Below, one piece after another: positions 1 to 9,154 of a DNA stretch of 64,000 nucleotides; the first letter of the stretch is position 1, and each line of letters starts with the position of its first letter. The stretch is from JAPPLB01 sp965204095 (GTDB lineage Bacteria > Acidobacteriota > Terriglobia > Bryobacterales > UBA6623): positions 3,596,001-3,660,000 of the forward strand of contig OZ241991.1 in the NCBI GenBank assembly GCA_965204095.1, written 5' to 3'. Both the position numbers and the translations under genes were made by a program. Under the pieces are notes generated by a model. It made no database searches and had not been told where the DNA came from. It was given only the letters and a program-made list of their open reading frames with translations.

Positions 1-657
1 GACCGGGTTGTCGGGGTACATCCTCTGTAGCTCTTCCGAGAAGGCCGGCGCCTGTTCTGAGTCATCGAGCTGGACATAGACTTGGCTGAGCCGACCATCC
101 CAGCGCATCAGCTCCTGTTTTGTCCTGAGGGGAACAAAAATCCGAGAAGCCTTACCTGCTCCGATGATGCCCGCCACTTCGAAATCGCGGTTCAACAGGC
201 GAAGTGTATCTCCCACCGCAAGCTTGCGTTGGTTGGCGTAATACTCGTCGACCACCGCTTCATAGGGTTTCTCGAAAGGCTTTCCCGCGACGTAGCCCAG
301 ACCGCCCGCCATGCGGTCGAGCTGGTCGATATCGACGCCCGTTACGGTGTTCAGCCCCGCACTCATCGAGAACGCCGTCCCTATCGCCATCGCCACGCCC
401 GGCAGCTTCTCGATGTCAGCGACCACCGCTTCGTCGATGCCCGCCGGACCCGCAGTGACCGCGCTGCTCGACGTAGGGGAACGCATCAGAATGTCGGCGC
501 CGATGCCCCGTTGCCTCCGTACCGACTCTCCCACCAGACCATCCGACAATCCGAGGATCAAAAGAATCATCGCCACTTCCATCGCGATCGCCGAAATTGC
601 GAGCGCCGTCCGCATGCGACGGTGCCGAAGATTCGCCCAAACAACACGCTGGATCAA
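1..657 (-). CDS. ABC transporter permease, MacB/FtsX type (N-terminal part, runs off the window)
   Basis: Read on the minus strand, an open frame starts at TTG 657 and stays open to base 1 (219 codons), so the C-terminus lies outside. AGGGAG lies a few bases upstream of the TTG and supports it. The protein begins with a short basic stretch (LRHRRMRT), then one strong membrane segment at about residues 15-40. A long extracytoplasmic region follows, with GxDxxxL and YVAGKPFEKPYEA-type strands, as in the MacB periplasmic core domain of FtsX-like permeases. In Acidobacteriota such permeases are numerous and often act with a LolD/MacB-type ATPase; no ATPase is visible here. Family assignment is fairly firm, substrate unknown. 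Confidence 0.75.
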   Translation of the reverse strand, partial: MIQRVVWANLRHRRMRTALAISAIAMEVAMILLILGLSDGLVGESVRRQRGIGADILMRSPTSSSAVTAGPAGIDEAVVADIEKLPGVAMAIGTAFSMSAGLNTVTGVDIDQLDRMAGGLGYVAGKPFEKPYEAVVDEYYANQRKLAVGDTLRLLNRDFEVAGIIGAGKASRIFVPLRTKQELMRWDGRLSQVYVQLDDSEQAPAFSEELQRMYPDNPV

Positions 658-1495
658 TGGAACACTCCCTGCAAGGCCGGCCCCTTTATGAGGTCATCGC
701 TGACAAGCGGCCTACCCTGAGAGTAGCGCACAGGCGGAAACTCATTGTGTTCCTCCGCTTTGGAGATCCGCAGCGCTTTACGCAGCCGGCTTTTGCGGTA
801 TGCGCACGGGGGTGGTACCTGCTCGTAGGGACACCATTCGACTGGAGGGATTGGGACGACAAGCTGAAACAAGTCAGTATGCGGCAGCGGTGTCTGTCGG
901 ATTGCTGTGAGAAGTTCTCCTGGTGAGCAAAGCAGAACGTTGCTCTTCGGCTCGTGGTACTGAAGCCCTTCAGTCTTTTGTTATCGAACCGGTCGGCATA
1001 GCATGAGGACATGCCGGCTAGCGATCGATTTCCCGTCGGCGCTTGACTCTGGCGGCTGCCGCAAACCGCCGCCCGGACCGCTGCACCAGACTCTCAGTCA
1101 CTGCTTCCCTGCCCACTGCTTTCCACTATTCACTGCTCAGGATTGCGCGGTTTTGAGCGGCATTGCGCGGCATTGCGCGGGGTGTGGGGCCCCGGGAGCA
1201 AGTGTCCGCGTACTCCCCGCCGTTCTCGGTCTGTCTCACGACGAGCGCCGTTATCTGCAGTTTCCATCGCCCTCCGAGCTCGTTCCGCCGCGGTGAAAGC
1301 AAAATGAACCCATGCAGAGAAAGGGGAATGTTCTATCTTGTGTTGACACGCGGCAGCGGTGTCTTGCCCGCAAACGAGACCGGCGCTACGATGAGTGGTA
1401 CCCTAGATCGGTCCCTGCCGCATCCGTCAAGGCGGTGGGAATCGTGGACACGGGTGTGAGCATTTGCTTGCACATTGGCATCGGAGGTAACGGCG
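658..1495. other. Intergenic stretch, no gene supported
   Basis: About 840 bases between the permease start and pdxS. Several frames are open but none has family-like sequence or a convincing ribosome binding site. A short CACTGCT-rich stretch lies near 1095-1140 and a tandem pair of CATTGCGCGG near 1161-1180. The promoters of both flanking genes must lie here, but I cannot place them. Confidence 0.5.
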
Positions 1496-2380
1496 ATGTA
1501 TTTGGATAATGACTTTCGCTTGAAGGCCGGCTTGGCCGAAATGCTCAAGGGCGGCGTGATCATGGACGTCACGAATGCCGAACAGGCAAAGATTGCCGAG
1601 GACGCTGGCGCAACGTCGGTGATGGCTCTCGAGCGCGTGCCCGCCGACATCCGCAAGGAAGGTGGCGTGGCTCGCATGGCTAGCATCTCTAAGATTCGCG
1701 AGATCATGGAGACCGTGCATATCCCGGTGATGGCGAAAGCCCGCATCGGTCACTTCATGGAGGCGAAGGTTCTCGAAGCGCTCAAGGTCGACTACATCGA
1801 CGAGAGCGAAGTGCTGACGCCTGCCGATGAGGAGAATCACATCGACAAGCGTCCGTTTCGAGTGCCGTTCGTCTGCGGTGCTCGCAATCTGGGTGAAGCG
1901 TTGCGGCGGATCGCCGAGGGCGCAGCGATGATTCGCACCAAGGGCGAGGCGGGCTCGGGCGATATCGTCGAGGCCGTGCGTCACATGCGGACGATCCAGA
2001 AAGAGATGAAGCAGCTCACGGTGATGGGGAAAGACGAGCTGCCGACGGCTGCGAAGAATCTGCAAGCTCCACTTGAACTCGTGCAATACGTCGCCGAGCA
2101 CGGCAAACTGCCTGTCCCGAACTTTTCGGCGGGCGGCATCGCGACGCCGGCCGATGCCTCTCTCGTCATGCAGCTAGGCGCCGAGGCCGTATTCGTCGGC
2201 TCAGGCATCTTCAAGTCCGAAGACCCGGCCCGCCGCGCCAGAGCCGTCGTCAAAGCCGCGACCTACTACAACGATCCCGAGAAGCTGCTCGAAGCTTGCG
2301 AGGAATTAGGTGAAGCGATGCGCGGGATCAACACCGCCCAACTCGAAGAGAAGGAACTTCTCCAAACCCGCGGCTGGTAA
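1496..2380 (+). CDS. pdxS: Pyridoxal 5'-phosphate synthase, lyase subunit PdxS
   Basis: PdxS (PLP synthase, DXP-independent route) condenses ribose 5-phosphate, glyceraldehyde 3-phosphate and ammonia supplied by PdxT to make PLP, as a cytosolic dodecamer. The sequence shows the family almost end to end: KGGVIMDV near the start, VMALERVPADIR, the catalytic-lysine stretch PVMAKARIGH, and the GGIATPADA/FVGSGIF phosphate-binding motifs near the C-terminus. ATG 1496 is chosen because GGAGGT lies 7 bases upstream; an upstream in-frame TTG at 1475 would give an atypical extension. The length of 294 aa is normal. pdxT follows after 53 bases in the same direction, so the pair is likely co-transcribed. 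Confidence 0.97.
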   Translation: MYLDNDFRLKAGLAEMLKGGVIMDVTNAEQAKIAEDAGATSVMALERVPADIRKEGGVARMASISKIREIMETVHIPVMAKARIGHFMEAKVLEALKVDYIDESEVLTPADEENHIDKRPFRVPFVCGARNLGEALRRIAEGAAMIRTKGEAGSGDIVEAVRHMRTIQKEMKQLTVMGKDELPTAAKNLQAPLELVQYVAEHGKLPVPNFSAGGIATPADASLVMQLGAEAVFVGSGIFKSEDPARRARAVVKAATYYNDPEKLLEACEELGEAMRGINTAQLEEKELLQTRGW

Positions 2381-2433
2381 TTCCTGACAGAGTTCCGCCT
2401 TAAGACGAGAACCGGAAAAGTCATACGGGACTG

Positions 2434-3018
2434 ATGCAGATTGGCGTCTTCGCGCTGCAGGGCGATTTCGAGAAGCACGAGCGCGCGTTGCGGAGGCTGG
2501 GCGTCGATACGGTGTATGTCAACTGCGCCTGGCAGCTTTCGACCCTCGATGCTGTGATTCTTCCCGGCGGAGAGAGTTCCACCATGCTGAAACTGCTTGA
2601 TGTCGAGGGCTTGTTCGAGCCGCTCAAGCAGTTTGCTGCCGAGAAACCGATCTTCGGCACGTGTGCCGGAACGATTCTTCTGGCTACCGAGGTGACATCT
2701 CCGTCGCAACGCTCCCTGGGGGCGATCGACATGACGGTCGAGCGCAACGCCTACGGACGGCAGGTCGACAGTTCGATCCAGACGATCCTGCCCGAGAAGG
2801 AATTCGAGGATCGCACCCGGCCGGGCAAACTGGAGACCGTTTTCATCCGCGCGCCGATTATCAGAGAAGTTCGGGGTGGTGCGCGCGTGCTGGCCTCTCT
2901 GGAAGGTGATCCGATTCTGGTCGAAGGAGGGCGGCATCTGGCGGCAACGTTTCATCCGGAAATGACGGAAGACACACGGGTCCACGAGTTGTTCTTGCGA
3001 AAGGCTCGCGAAAAGTGA
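2434..3018 (+). CDS. pdxT: Pyridoxal 5'-phosphate synthase, glutaminase subunit PdxT
   Basis: PdxT is a class I glutamine amidotransferase that hydrolyses glutamine and channels ammonia to PdxS. At 194 aa it has the usual length. The family motifs are visible: LPGGESSTM at about 44-51, the nucleophile Cys77 in FGTCAG, and the catalytic His174/Glu176 in FHPE. It begins 53 bases after pdxS. PLP made by this pair would feed the PLP enzymes in the window, such as the class V aminotransferase at 4864-6021 and the arginine decarboxylase at 14935-16929; that link is inference only. Confidence 0.97.
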   Translation: MQIGVFALQGDFEKHERALRRLGVDTVYVNCAWQLSTLDAVILPGGESSTMLKLLDVEGLFEPLKQFAAEKPIFGTCAGTILLATEVTSPSQRSLGAIDMTVERNAYGRQVDSSIQTILPEKEFEDRTRPGKLETVFIRAPIIREVRGGARVLASLEGDPILVEGGRHLAATFHPEMTEDTRVHELFLRKAREK

Positions 3019-3120
3019 TGACCGCGCCGGCGAGTTCCCCGTTACGTGCGCTGTTCGTTTGAGATCTTTCGGCCCTTCCGAGACCTCGGGAACAGCATGC
3101 CGCGCTTCAGCATTTCGTCT

Positions 3121-4320
3121 TCAAGAACTCATGCGTTTCGCGTCAGCGTCGAACAGCATACGCTTGCCGGATTGGAGTGATTCCATCGCCATGGCCAACG
3201 ACACAGCGGCGTAGGCGCCCGCCTCGACCGGGGCGGTGGGGTCTTCTCGGGATTGGACGCACGAAAGGAAGTTGTCGACGTGTTGCGCCGTCGAGCGTCC
3301 CCAGGTTCCGTAACGAATGAGTTCGTAAGCGGGCTTATCTTCCAGCTCGGCAGTTGGTTCATAGAGGTGGTGTGACTCGCGGGATACGTCGAAGCGTGCC
3401 TTGTTGCCGCAGAACTGCTTCATCTGATCGTGCGCGCGGTGGTAGCGCATGTGCTTGTAGCCGAGCGTGAACACGGCAATGAAACCTTCCGGATATTCCA
3501 CGGTAAGGGTCGTTGTTTGAGGAATCTCCAGACCGGGGACGACGGACTTTACACCGACACAGGTGACGGCCCGGGGGAACTTGGCCTCCATATACCAGTT
3601 GATGCAGTCGAGGATGTGGGCGCCCTGGCCGACGGTGAGGCCTCCGGAGTAGTCGTAAAACCAGTACCAGTTGCGGAATCGGAAAGGGTCGAATTCGCGC
3701 TTCTCGGCGTAGCCTTGCCAGCGTTCCCAGTCGACTTTGCCTTCGACGACCGGGTCGCGCGGCTTGGTGACGTTGTTGTACCACCAGGAGTTGACGAGTT
3801 GGATCTTGCCGACGCGGCCGGACTCCATGATCTTCTTGCCTTCGCGGAAGAGGTCGTAGCTTCGCCTCTGCGTGCCGATCTGGACGACGCGGTTTGTGCG
3901 GCGTACGGCATCGATCATCTGGAAGGCCTCGTCAATGGTGTGGCACATCGGTTTCTCAACATAGACGTCTTTGCCCGCTTCGCAGGCGGCGATGGTGATG
4001 GGGGCGTGCCAGTGGTCCGGCGTGGCAACGATGATCGCGTCAATGTCTTTGTCTTCAAGCAGCCGCTCGTACTCGTGGTAGGTTTTGGTGTTTGTGCCAG
4101 CGGTTTCGGCGCCCAGCGTCAGGTTGGCTTCGTAGATGTCGCACACAGCTCGTGTGTCGGCCTTCTCGTTCTCCTTGAAGTAGCGCGTCAGCGTACGGCC
4201 GCGGCCCCCGGTCCCGACGGTGCCGATACCGATACGATCGTTCGCGCCAAGAACGCGCTGCGCTGAGGCGGCAGTCATGCCCGCCACGGCGGTGCTGTTG
4301 AGAAAGGTTCTGCGATTCAT
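3121..4320 (-). CDS. Tat-exported Gfo/Idh/MocA-family oxidoreductase
   Basis: NAD(P)-dependent oxidoreductase of the Gfo/Idh/MocA family, about 399 aa. ATG 4320 is preferred because AAGGGG lies 6 bases upstream and the protein then begins MNRRTFLNS, a twin-arginine signal ending near VLGA; a start eight codons earlier is possible. The Rossmann motif GTVGTGGRG follows at once. The family signature VEKPMCHT appears near residue 120, and a C-terminal alpha/beta domain with many Trp and Tyr completes the fold. Tat export means it folds with its cofactor before secretion. Such proteins act on sugars or inositols, but the substrate cannot be read from sequence. It converges on pdxT. Confidence 0.88.
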   Translation of the reverse strand: MNRRTFLNSTAVAGMTAASAQRVLGANDRIGIGTVGTGGRGRTLTRYFKENEKADTRAVCDIYEANLTLGAETAGTNTKTYHEYERLLEDKDIDAIIVATPDHWHAPITIAACEAGKDVYVEKPMCHTIDEAFQMIDAVRRTNRVVQIGTQRRSYDLFREGKKIMESGRVGKIQLVNSWWYNNVTKPRDPVVEGKVDWERWQGYAEKREFDPFRFRNWYWFYDYSGGLTVGQGAHILDCINWYMEAKFPRAVTCVGVKSVVPGLEIPQTTTLTVEYPEGFIAVFTLGYKHMRYHRAHDQMKQFCGNKARFDVSRESHHLYEPTAELEDKPAYELIRYGTWGRSTAQHVDNFLSCVQSREDPTAPVEAGAYAAVSLAMAMESLQSGKRMLFDADAKRMSS

Positions 4321-4344
4321 TGGATTCCCCTTGGGTAGGGCCAT

Positions 4345-4863
4345 CGGCCCACCACGGTTCAGAGTAGATGACGGTGGCCGGATTCGTCAAAGAAAGGGTG
4401 CCGGAGCACCGCTCTCAATGCGCTGCCCTGGCCCGGCTCGGAGCAGCCAGGAAACCTTTCTTTTTGCGGACTCGTCAAACTACTAGGAGGCAGAACGAGC
4501 TGCCGAGAGAGCGGCTCGATGGCGGTCTGCTTCCTGGTTTCGACCGGCGGCGTGGTCGACCGACGGAGCCGACAGCTTCCGATGCCTCTCGGGAATCGTG
4601 TTGTAGTCTCCTCCAAGCCGGCTCGACAGGTTTCGGCCCGCCGCCGGCGGACGAATCAGGGGAATCTCCTGAATCCCCTTGCTTTCGGGTTGGAACGTAC
4701 AAGGGTATAACCTGAACCGCGTTGTAGCTGTAAGACCTGCTGCCGGACGGACAAAAGTTTTTCATAGGGGAGACCCCAGAAACCAGTTCCCCGGAGCGTC
4801 GGTGCTTGCAAATCGGGTCAACGGGTTCCTCAACCGCGCCCAGGAGCAGGTGATCGAAAAGGG
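4345..4863. other. Intergenic stretch, no gene supported
   Basis: About 520 bases between two minus-strand genes. Open frames exist on both strands but look like unconstrained GC-rich frames. It should hold the promoter of the Gfo/Idh/MocA gene and the 3' end of the aminotransferase transcript. A hairpin at 4658-4679 is listed separately. Confidence 0.45.
4658..4679. other. Short inverted repeat (hairpin)
   Basis: AGGGGAATC and GAATCCCCT face each other across a 4-base loop (TCCT), with one mismatch in a 9-bp stem. No T-run follows in either direction, so a classical terminator is not supported. It could be a transcript-end structure for the minus-strand aminotransferase gene. Confidence 0.35.
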
Positions 4864-6021
4864 CTACCGCAAGAGCGGCAAGACGTGATGCAATCCGTCG
4901 GCGAGCCGGGTCATGTCTTGTTCGTTGTTGAAGAAGTGTGGTGATACGCGGAGATTTCCCTTGCGCGCGGCAACAGTAATGCGCCTTTGGTGCAATGCCA
5001 CTGCCAGGCGTGATGCATCGACACCCTCGAAGCGTCCGCAGATGATGGACGAGTCATAGTGAGGATGCCGGTCCGAAAGTAGTTCGGCCCCCGCCGCGCG
5101 CAGCGTGTCACGTGTCGAGGCAGCGATGGTCTGGACCTGCTGTTCGATGTCATTGCGTCCGAGAGACTCGAACAGTGCGGCGACGGCGCCCAGGGCGTAG
5201 ACACCGGGGAAGTTCTGCATGCCGCCTTCGTATTTCAGGGCGGTTGTGGGAAGCTCGGGCGCACCGTGGTGCAGGTGGTCGACGTTCCGCCAATCCTTGT
5301 GGCTACGCCAACTGTAGATGCTCGGCTCAAGCCACTCACGAACCTTGGGCGAGAAGTAGGCGAAACCGATTCCAGTCGGGCAGCACATCCACTTGTAGGC
5401 GTGAACGGCCATGACATCGATTTTCGAGTTGTAGACGTCAGTGGGAAGTGCTCCGACGCTCTGCGTGCCGTCGACGTAGAAGAGGATGCCGCGCCTTCGC
5501 AGCTCCATTCCAATCTCGTCGAGCGGAGGACGAAGGCCCGTCGAATAGTTCACTGCGCTGGCAAGTACGATTCGGGTGGAATCGGTCAGGCAATCTCGCA
5601 GTGCATCAAGCGAGAAGCGGCCGTCCGGCACGGGGACCGTCGAAGCGCATACGCCCTTCTTCTCCAGCGAGGAGCCGAAGTAGAGGTTGTTCGGAAATTC
5701 ATCGGTTAGTGTGAGGACGTGGTCGCCCGGCTTCCAGTCGATTCCGGTCAGGAGCCAGGATAGGGCCGTTGCGGCGTTCGGGAGATACGCGATGTCGTCG
5801 GGGGATGCGCCGACAAGGGCGGCCATCTTAGCCCGGATGCTCTCGATATCGGTAAACCAATCGAGGAAGTCGAGGCATGCGGCTTGATCTCGGTGCTTGA
5901 AGTGAGCTTCGGCTGCGTGAGTGACGCAGAGGGGTACGGGGCCGAAGCTGGCGGTGTTGAGGTAGGTCCATTCCTTGAGGACAGGAAACTCCTCCCGCAA
6001 GCTAGACCAAACGGTGTTCAT
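4864..6021 (-). CDS. Aminotransferase class V (cysteine desulfurase/isopenicillin-N-epimerase-like)
   Basis: PLP-dependent fold-type I enzyme of 385 aa. Visible landmarks are the N-terminal substrate region YLNTASFGP (about 20-28), VDGTQSVG at about 183-190, where the Asp contacts the PLP ring, and Lys210 in AYKWMCCPTG, the expected Schiff-base lysine. The C-terminal small domain ends with RVSPHFFNNEQD, as in this family. The Cys-containing loop of true cysteine desulfurases is not evident, so I leave the reaction open: transamination, desulfuration or a lyase activity on an amino acid. It stands alone, with no Isc/Suf genes nearby. Confidence 0.88.
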   Translation of the reverse strand: MNTVWSSLREEFPVLKEWTYLNTASFGPVPLCVTHAAEAHFKHRDQAACLDFLDWFTDIESIRAKMAALVGASPDDIAYLPNAATALSWLLTGIDWKPGDHVLTLTDEFPNNLYFGSSLEKKGVCASTVPVPDGRFSLDALRDCLTDSTRIVLASAVNYSTGLRPPLDEIGMELRRRGILFYVDGTQSVGALPTDVYNSKIDVMAVHAYKWMCCPTGIGFAYFSPKVREWLEPSIYSWRSHKDWRNVDHLHHGAPELPTTALKYEGGMQNFPGVYALGAVAALFESLGRNDIEQQVQTIAASTRDTLRAAGAELLSDRHPHYDSSIICGRFEGVDASRLAVALHQRRITVAARKGNLRVSPHFFNNEQDMTRLADGLHHVLPLLR

Positions 6022-6132
6022 CCACTTAGCGTACTCCGCGCTGCGATTTTATGGTCAGGTGACAAAACGGGCCGCTTTACAGGCTCGTGACTCGCGGAGG
6101 TGTCCATGCGGGGGTGACCCTATTTCAGGCGT

Positions 6133-6618
6133 TTATTCGCGGCTGAATCGGAACACTGTAGGCTTGGCGACCTTCAGGTAATCCTCAACGTGCAAAAAGA
6201 TCGAATCTGTGAGTGAACCCGCGTTGAACGCGATTCGGGTGTTCTGCGTAATCGATTCATCCACATACAGGTCAAACGGCAGGATCGGTCGCCCAAGCGG
6301 AGGCACGGACCCCGGCAGGAGACCGGTGAGCCCCTGCAGTTCCTCTGTGCTCGCGAAACGCGTTTTCCGTGTATCGAAGTACTTCCGTATCGCTTGCGAA
6401 TCCACCCGCAACGCGGCGCTCAGCACGAACAGCTTGAACTCGCCGCCTACCTTCATCAGCAGTGCTTTCCCTCCGGTTCGGAGATCCTCGCCTCGAACCC
6501 TCGCGGAGTCTTCCGATGTTCTCGTCGGCCGGTGGTGCAACTCGCGGTACTCGATACCGGCCTCATCGAACATCTGTCGAATCCTGTCCAGAGTAGACAA
6601 CCCCCCGGGGGCCTTCAT
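6133..6618 (-). CDS. YbaK/EbsC-family aminoacyl-tRNA deacylase
   Basis: 161 aa, the whole length of a YbaK/ProX-type editing domain. Members hydrolyse mischarged tRNA such as Ala- or Cys-tRNA(Pro) in trans. The HHRPTRTSEDSA stretch, the GKALLMK lysine strand (about 51-57), the central VLSAALRVD strand and the LLPGSVPPLG loop match the family. The ATG at 6618 overlaps by four bases (ATGA) the stop of the small ORF upstream, so the two may be translationally coupled. Which tRNA is edited is not decidable from sequence. Confidence 0.85.
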   Translation of the reverse strand: MKAPGGLSTLDRIRQMFDEAGIEYRELHHRPTRTSEDSARVRGEDLRTGGKALLMKVGGEFKLFVLSAALRVDSQAIRKYFDTRKTRFASTEELQGLTGLLPGSVPPLGRPILPFDLYVDESITQNTRIAFNAGSLTDSIFLHVEDYLKVAKPTVFRFSRE

Positions 6619-6845
6619 TGAGATCCTGCTTCGCCGCTCCGGCGGTTATCGCCCAGTAGTTCGTGCACGGTCCATTCACCTGCATGAGCAACTCGATGCC
6701 AAAGCTGGAGCATCTCGAGCGTTCGCCCCTCGCCCGCAATGACCCCGACCACATTCACGGCATTCGAGACGTTGCGATCAACACCGCCAGCCAGAGCAGA
6801 TTCGTTGAGGCGATGAAGAATCGAGAGTGGTTTTCCCGGTGTCAT
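6615..6845 (-). CDS. Small protein of unknown function, coupled to the YbaK-type gene
   Basis: A 76-codon frame from ATG 6845 to TGA 6615. I do not recognise the family. The protein is soluble-looking, with a Trp/His-rich end (LWHRVAHAGEW). Its stop overlaps the start of the downstream deacylase as ATGA, the usual arrangement of coupled genes, which is the main reason to list it. AGG about 10 bases ahead of the ATG is a weak ribosome binding site. It could be a chance open frame. Confidence 0.4.
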   Translation of the reverse strand: MTPGKPLSILHRLNESALAGGVDRNVSNAVNVVGVIAGEGRTLEMLQLWHRVAHAGEWTVHELLGDNRRSGEAGSQ

Positions 6846-6951
6846 AACCGAAACCTGCTGTGGAATTGTAGTGATGAGATTGGGATTTGTATGGTGATTG
6901 CGTGGGATCGGAAATAGCCGCGGAAGGCCGTGGATTCGAGTTGAAAGAAAC

Positions 6952-7974
6952 TCATTCGCCGCCGGTGGATGCGGCGCTAGCCAGCTCGGCTTCGATGATT
7001 TGAACGAAGGCGTCGATGGATTGGGCGCCTTTGAGTTGAACCCCGTTGATATAGAAGACGGGGGTGGACTGGGCGCCGATCTGCATCGCCTGGTCGAAGT
7101 CGGTGTCGACGGTGGGTTTGTGCTTGCCGGAGTCGAGGCAGGCGACGAACTCAAGGGTGTCGAGTTCGAGATCCGACGCGACTTTCGTGAAGTCGTCTTT
7201 GGTGATGCGGCGGATCTCGAAAAGCGCGTCGTGGTATTCCCAAAACTTGCCCTGCTCGCCGGCACAGCGTGCGGCTTCTGCAGCTTTCTGCGCCTCGGGA
7301 TGAATACTGCGCAATGGCAGGTCTTTGTAGACGAGGCTGACTTTGTCGGGATACTTTTCGAGCAATGAGATCAGCGTCGGCTGGACCCGGCGGCAATAGG
7401 GGCATTGGAAGTCGGAAAACTCGACGATGGTGACGGGGCTGTCGGCGGGGCCGCGCCGGGGCGAGTCGCCGACTGCTACCGGAACGCGTGGCGGGGTTAG
7501 GAGGAAACGAATCTCGCTGTCTTTCTTCAGCCCTTCGACGAATTCGTTGCGCGCCAGGGTGAGGCGCCGGTTCTTCAGAAATGCTCCGATCTGTTCCCGA
7601 ATCTCCTCGAGCGGCTTGTTGATGCGGCTTTTCTGCTTTCTGTAAAATTCCTCGATCTCCCCGTGAGTGGGATCGGCGATTTTGTCGTTGACTTCCTTCC
7701 GGAGGAGCTCGCGGCTCGTGATGCCGCGCTTTGCAGCCTCTTTCTCGACGATGCGTCGAGTGATGAGTTCGTCGAGGGCTTCGAGGCGCGCTTGGTAGGC
7801 CTGCTGACGCAAGTCCAGAAGCTTGGATTCGATGTCGAGGTCGGCGTCCGTGATGGGTTCGCCGTCGAGAATGGCCAACGGCCTGTCATTCGACTCGAGT
7901 TGGGCGTATGCCGGCACGGCAACGGCCACCAATAGACAGACGGCAACCCCGTAGTTCAGACGGAATCCTGGCAT
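6952..7974 (-). CDS. Periplasmic thiol oxidoreductase: SurA-like N-domain fused to DsbA-type thioredoxin domain
   Basis: 340 aa. Residues 1-24 form a signal peptide ending in AYA. Residues 30-150 are a helical region rich in charged residues resembling the SurA/PpiC-type chaperone N-domain. From about 180 on is a DsbA/ScoI-like thioredoxin fold with the redox motif C191-P-Y-C194 inside EFSDFQCPYCRR and the cis-Pro loop STPVFYING. It probably oxidises or isomerises disulfides of exported proteins. The frame stays open far upstream, but only ATG 7974 gives a signal peptide. The gene lies downstream of the glycosyltransferase pair with about a 100-base gap. Confidence 0.88.
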   Translation of the reverse strand: MPGFRLNYGVAVCLLVAVAVPAYAQLESNDRPLAILDGEPITDADLDIESKLLDLRQQAYQARLEALDELITRRIVEKEAAKRGITSRELLRKEVNDKIADPTHGEIEEFYRKQKSRINKPLEEIREQIGAFLKNRRLTLARNEFVEGLKKDSEIRFLLTPPRVPVAVGDSPRRGPADSPVTIVEFSDFQCPYCRRVQPTLISLLEKYPDKVSLVYKDLPLRSIHPEAQKAAEAARCAGEQGKFWEYHDALFEIRRITKDDFTKVASDLELDTLEFVACLDSGKHKPTVDTDFDQAMQIGAQSTPVFYINGVQLKGAQSIDAFVQIIEAELASAASTGGE

Positions 7975-8080
7975 GGGCTCTGCTTGGGAGAAGCGGACCG
8001 ATTCTATTCTATCGGCAAGTTGGTATTTCAGGTCGCTTGCGAGTGTAGGGATGGACGGCTGGGGCGTGGCTCGGTGCACG

Positions 8081-9154
8081 CTACTCCAGCAGTCTCCTGT
8101 AGACCCGCAGGGTTTCGCAGGCGGCCTTGAACCAGCCAAACTCCTGCTCCCGCTGTAAGCCGGCATGAATGAGACGGCGGCGCGTTGGTCCTTCCTCCAG
8201 GGCTTCTTCGATGGCGATGCGGATCTCGTATGCGTCTTCCGGGTTGACGAGCAACGCGGCATCGCCGGCGACTTCCGCGAGTGCCGAGCGGTTTGACGTG
8301 ACCACGGGCAGGCCGGCCGACATCGCTTCCAAGACAGGCAGGCCGAATCCCTCCTCCAGCGAGGGGAAGGCGAGCACGCTGGCTGCGCGGTAGAGATGTT
8401 CGAGCAGGGGGCGGTCGACGTAACCCAGGCGGCGGATCCGAGCCGTCGCGGAGCTGGTTTCCAAACGATCGAGGATGCGGTCGGAACCGTAACCATCCGA
8501 TCCCGCGAGGACGAGACGGGTTGGCTCGTCGATGTGCTCGAAGGCTTCGAGGAGCCGCTCGACGTTCTTGCGCTTCTGGAGCGTTCCCACATGCAGGATG
8601 AAAGGCGCTTCGAGATCGTGGGCCGCTCGGAAGCGGCGTAGCTCGTCATCCTCGATGCGCGGGATGCGCCGGACGCCGTGGTGTACGACGGTGATGTGCT
8701 CGGGGGGATACGAGAGCAGTTCGGCGACGAGGCCGGCGGTGTATTGCGAGACGGCGATGATATGGTCGGCACGTCGCGCGGTGTCTTGAGCGAGCTTCCT
8801 GAAGTGCTGGCGAAACTCGGGAGTGGAGTAGTCTGCCGTCATAACGAACAGGTCGTGGAAAGTCGCGACGGTGCGATGGAAGTTGCAAGAAGGGAGTCTC
8901 TGATTGAGGCCATGGAAGAGATCGATCCGCTTTTGCAAATGGGGCAGCATCAGGTCTTCTAGAGGGTAGCGGGACGTGTTGCGGGCGTTACGAGGTTTTG
9001 TGATCGCACGAAAGAAGCGATTGGCTCGGTAGCAGAGCAGGAAGTGGTCGTCGGGAGCCGATGATAAAAGCGCGGTGATGATGCTCGCGGAATAGATGCC
9101 GACGCCTGAAGGGGAAGAGTCAAGACTGTAGGAGGCGTCGAGTCCGATTCTCAA
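8081..9154 (-). CDS. Glycosyltransferase family 4 (GT-B fold)
   Basis: 357 aa from a TTG start at 9154 that overlaps the TGA of the preceding gene (TTGA), giving the natural N-terminus LRIGLDAS. An N-terminal acceptor domain with a GVGIY glycine loop is followed by the classic GT4 nucleotide-sugar half: HVGTLQKRKN, then EEGFGLPVLEAMSAGLPVV with the E-x7-E motif. It transfers a sugar from an activated donor to a lipid-linked or polysaccharide acceptor at the cytoplasmic face. Coupling to the upstream GT9-like gene suggests the two act on one glycan. Confidence 0.88.
   Translation of the reverse strand: MRIGLDASYSLDSSPSGVGIYSASIITALLSSAPDDHFLLCYRANRFFRAITKPRNARNTSRYPLEDLMLPHLQKRIDLFHGLNQRLPSCNFHRTVATFHDLFVMTADYSTPEFRQHFRKLAQDTARRADHIIAVSQYTAGLVAELLSYPPEHITVVHHGVRRIPRIEDDELRRFRAAHDLEAPFILHVGTLQKRKNVERLLEAFEHIDEPTRLVLAGSDGYGSDRILDRLETSSATARIRRLGYVDRPLLEHLYRAASVLAFPSLEEGFGLPVLEAMSAGLPVVTSNRSALAEVAGDAALLVNPEDAYEIRIAIEEALEEGPTRRRLIHAGLQREQEFGWFKAACETLRVYRRLLE

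Noticed and set aside
1153..1185. Tandem CATTGCGCGG words as a regulatory array
   Set aside because: Only two to three imperfect units in GC-rich DNA; not enough to support a site.
7975..8772. Upstream extension of the DsbA-type gene to 606 aa
   Set aside because: The extension runs antisense-like through the glycosyltransferase gene; the signal peptide begins at 7974.
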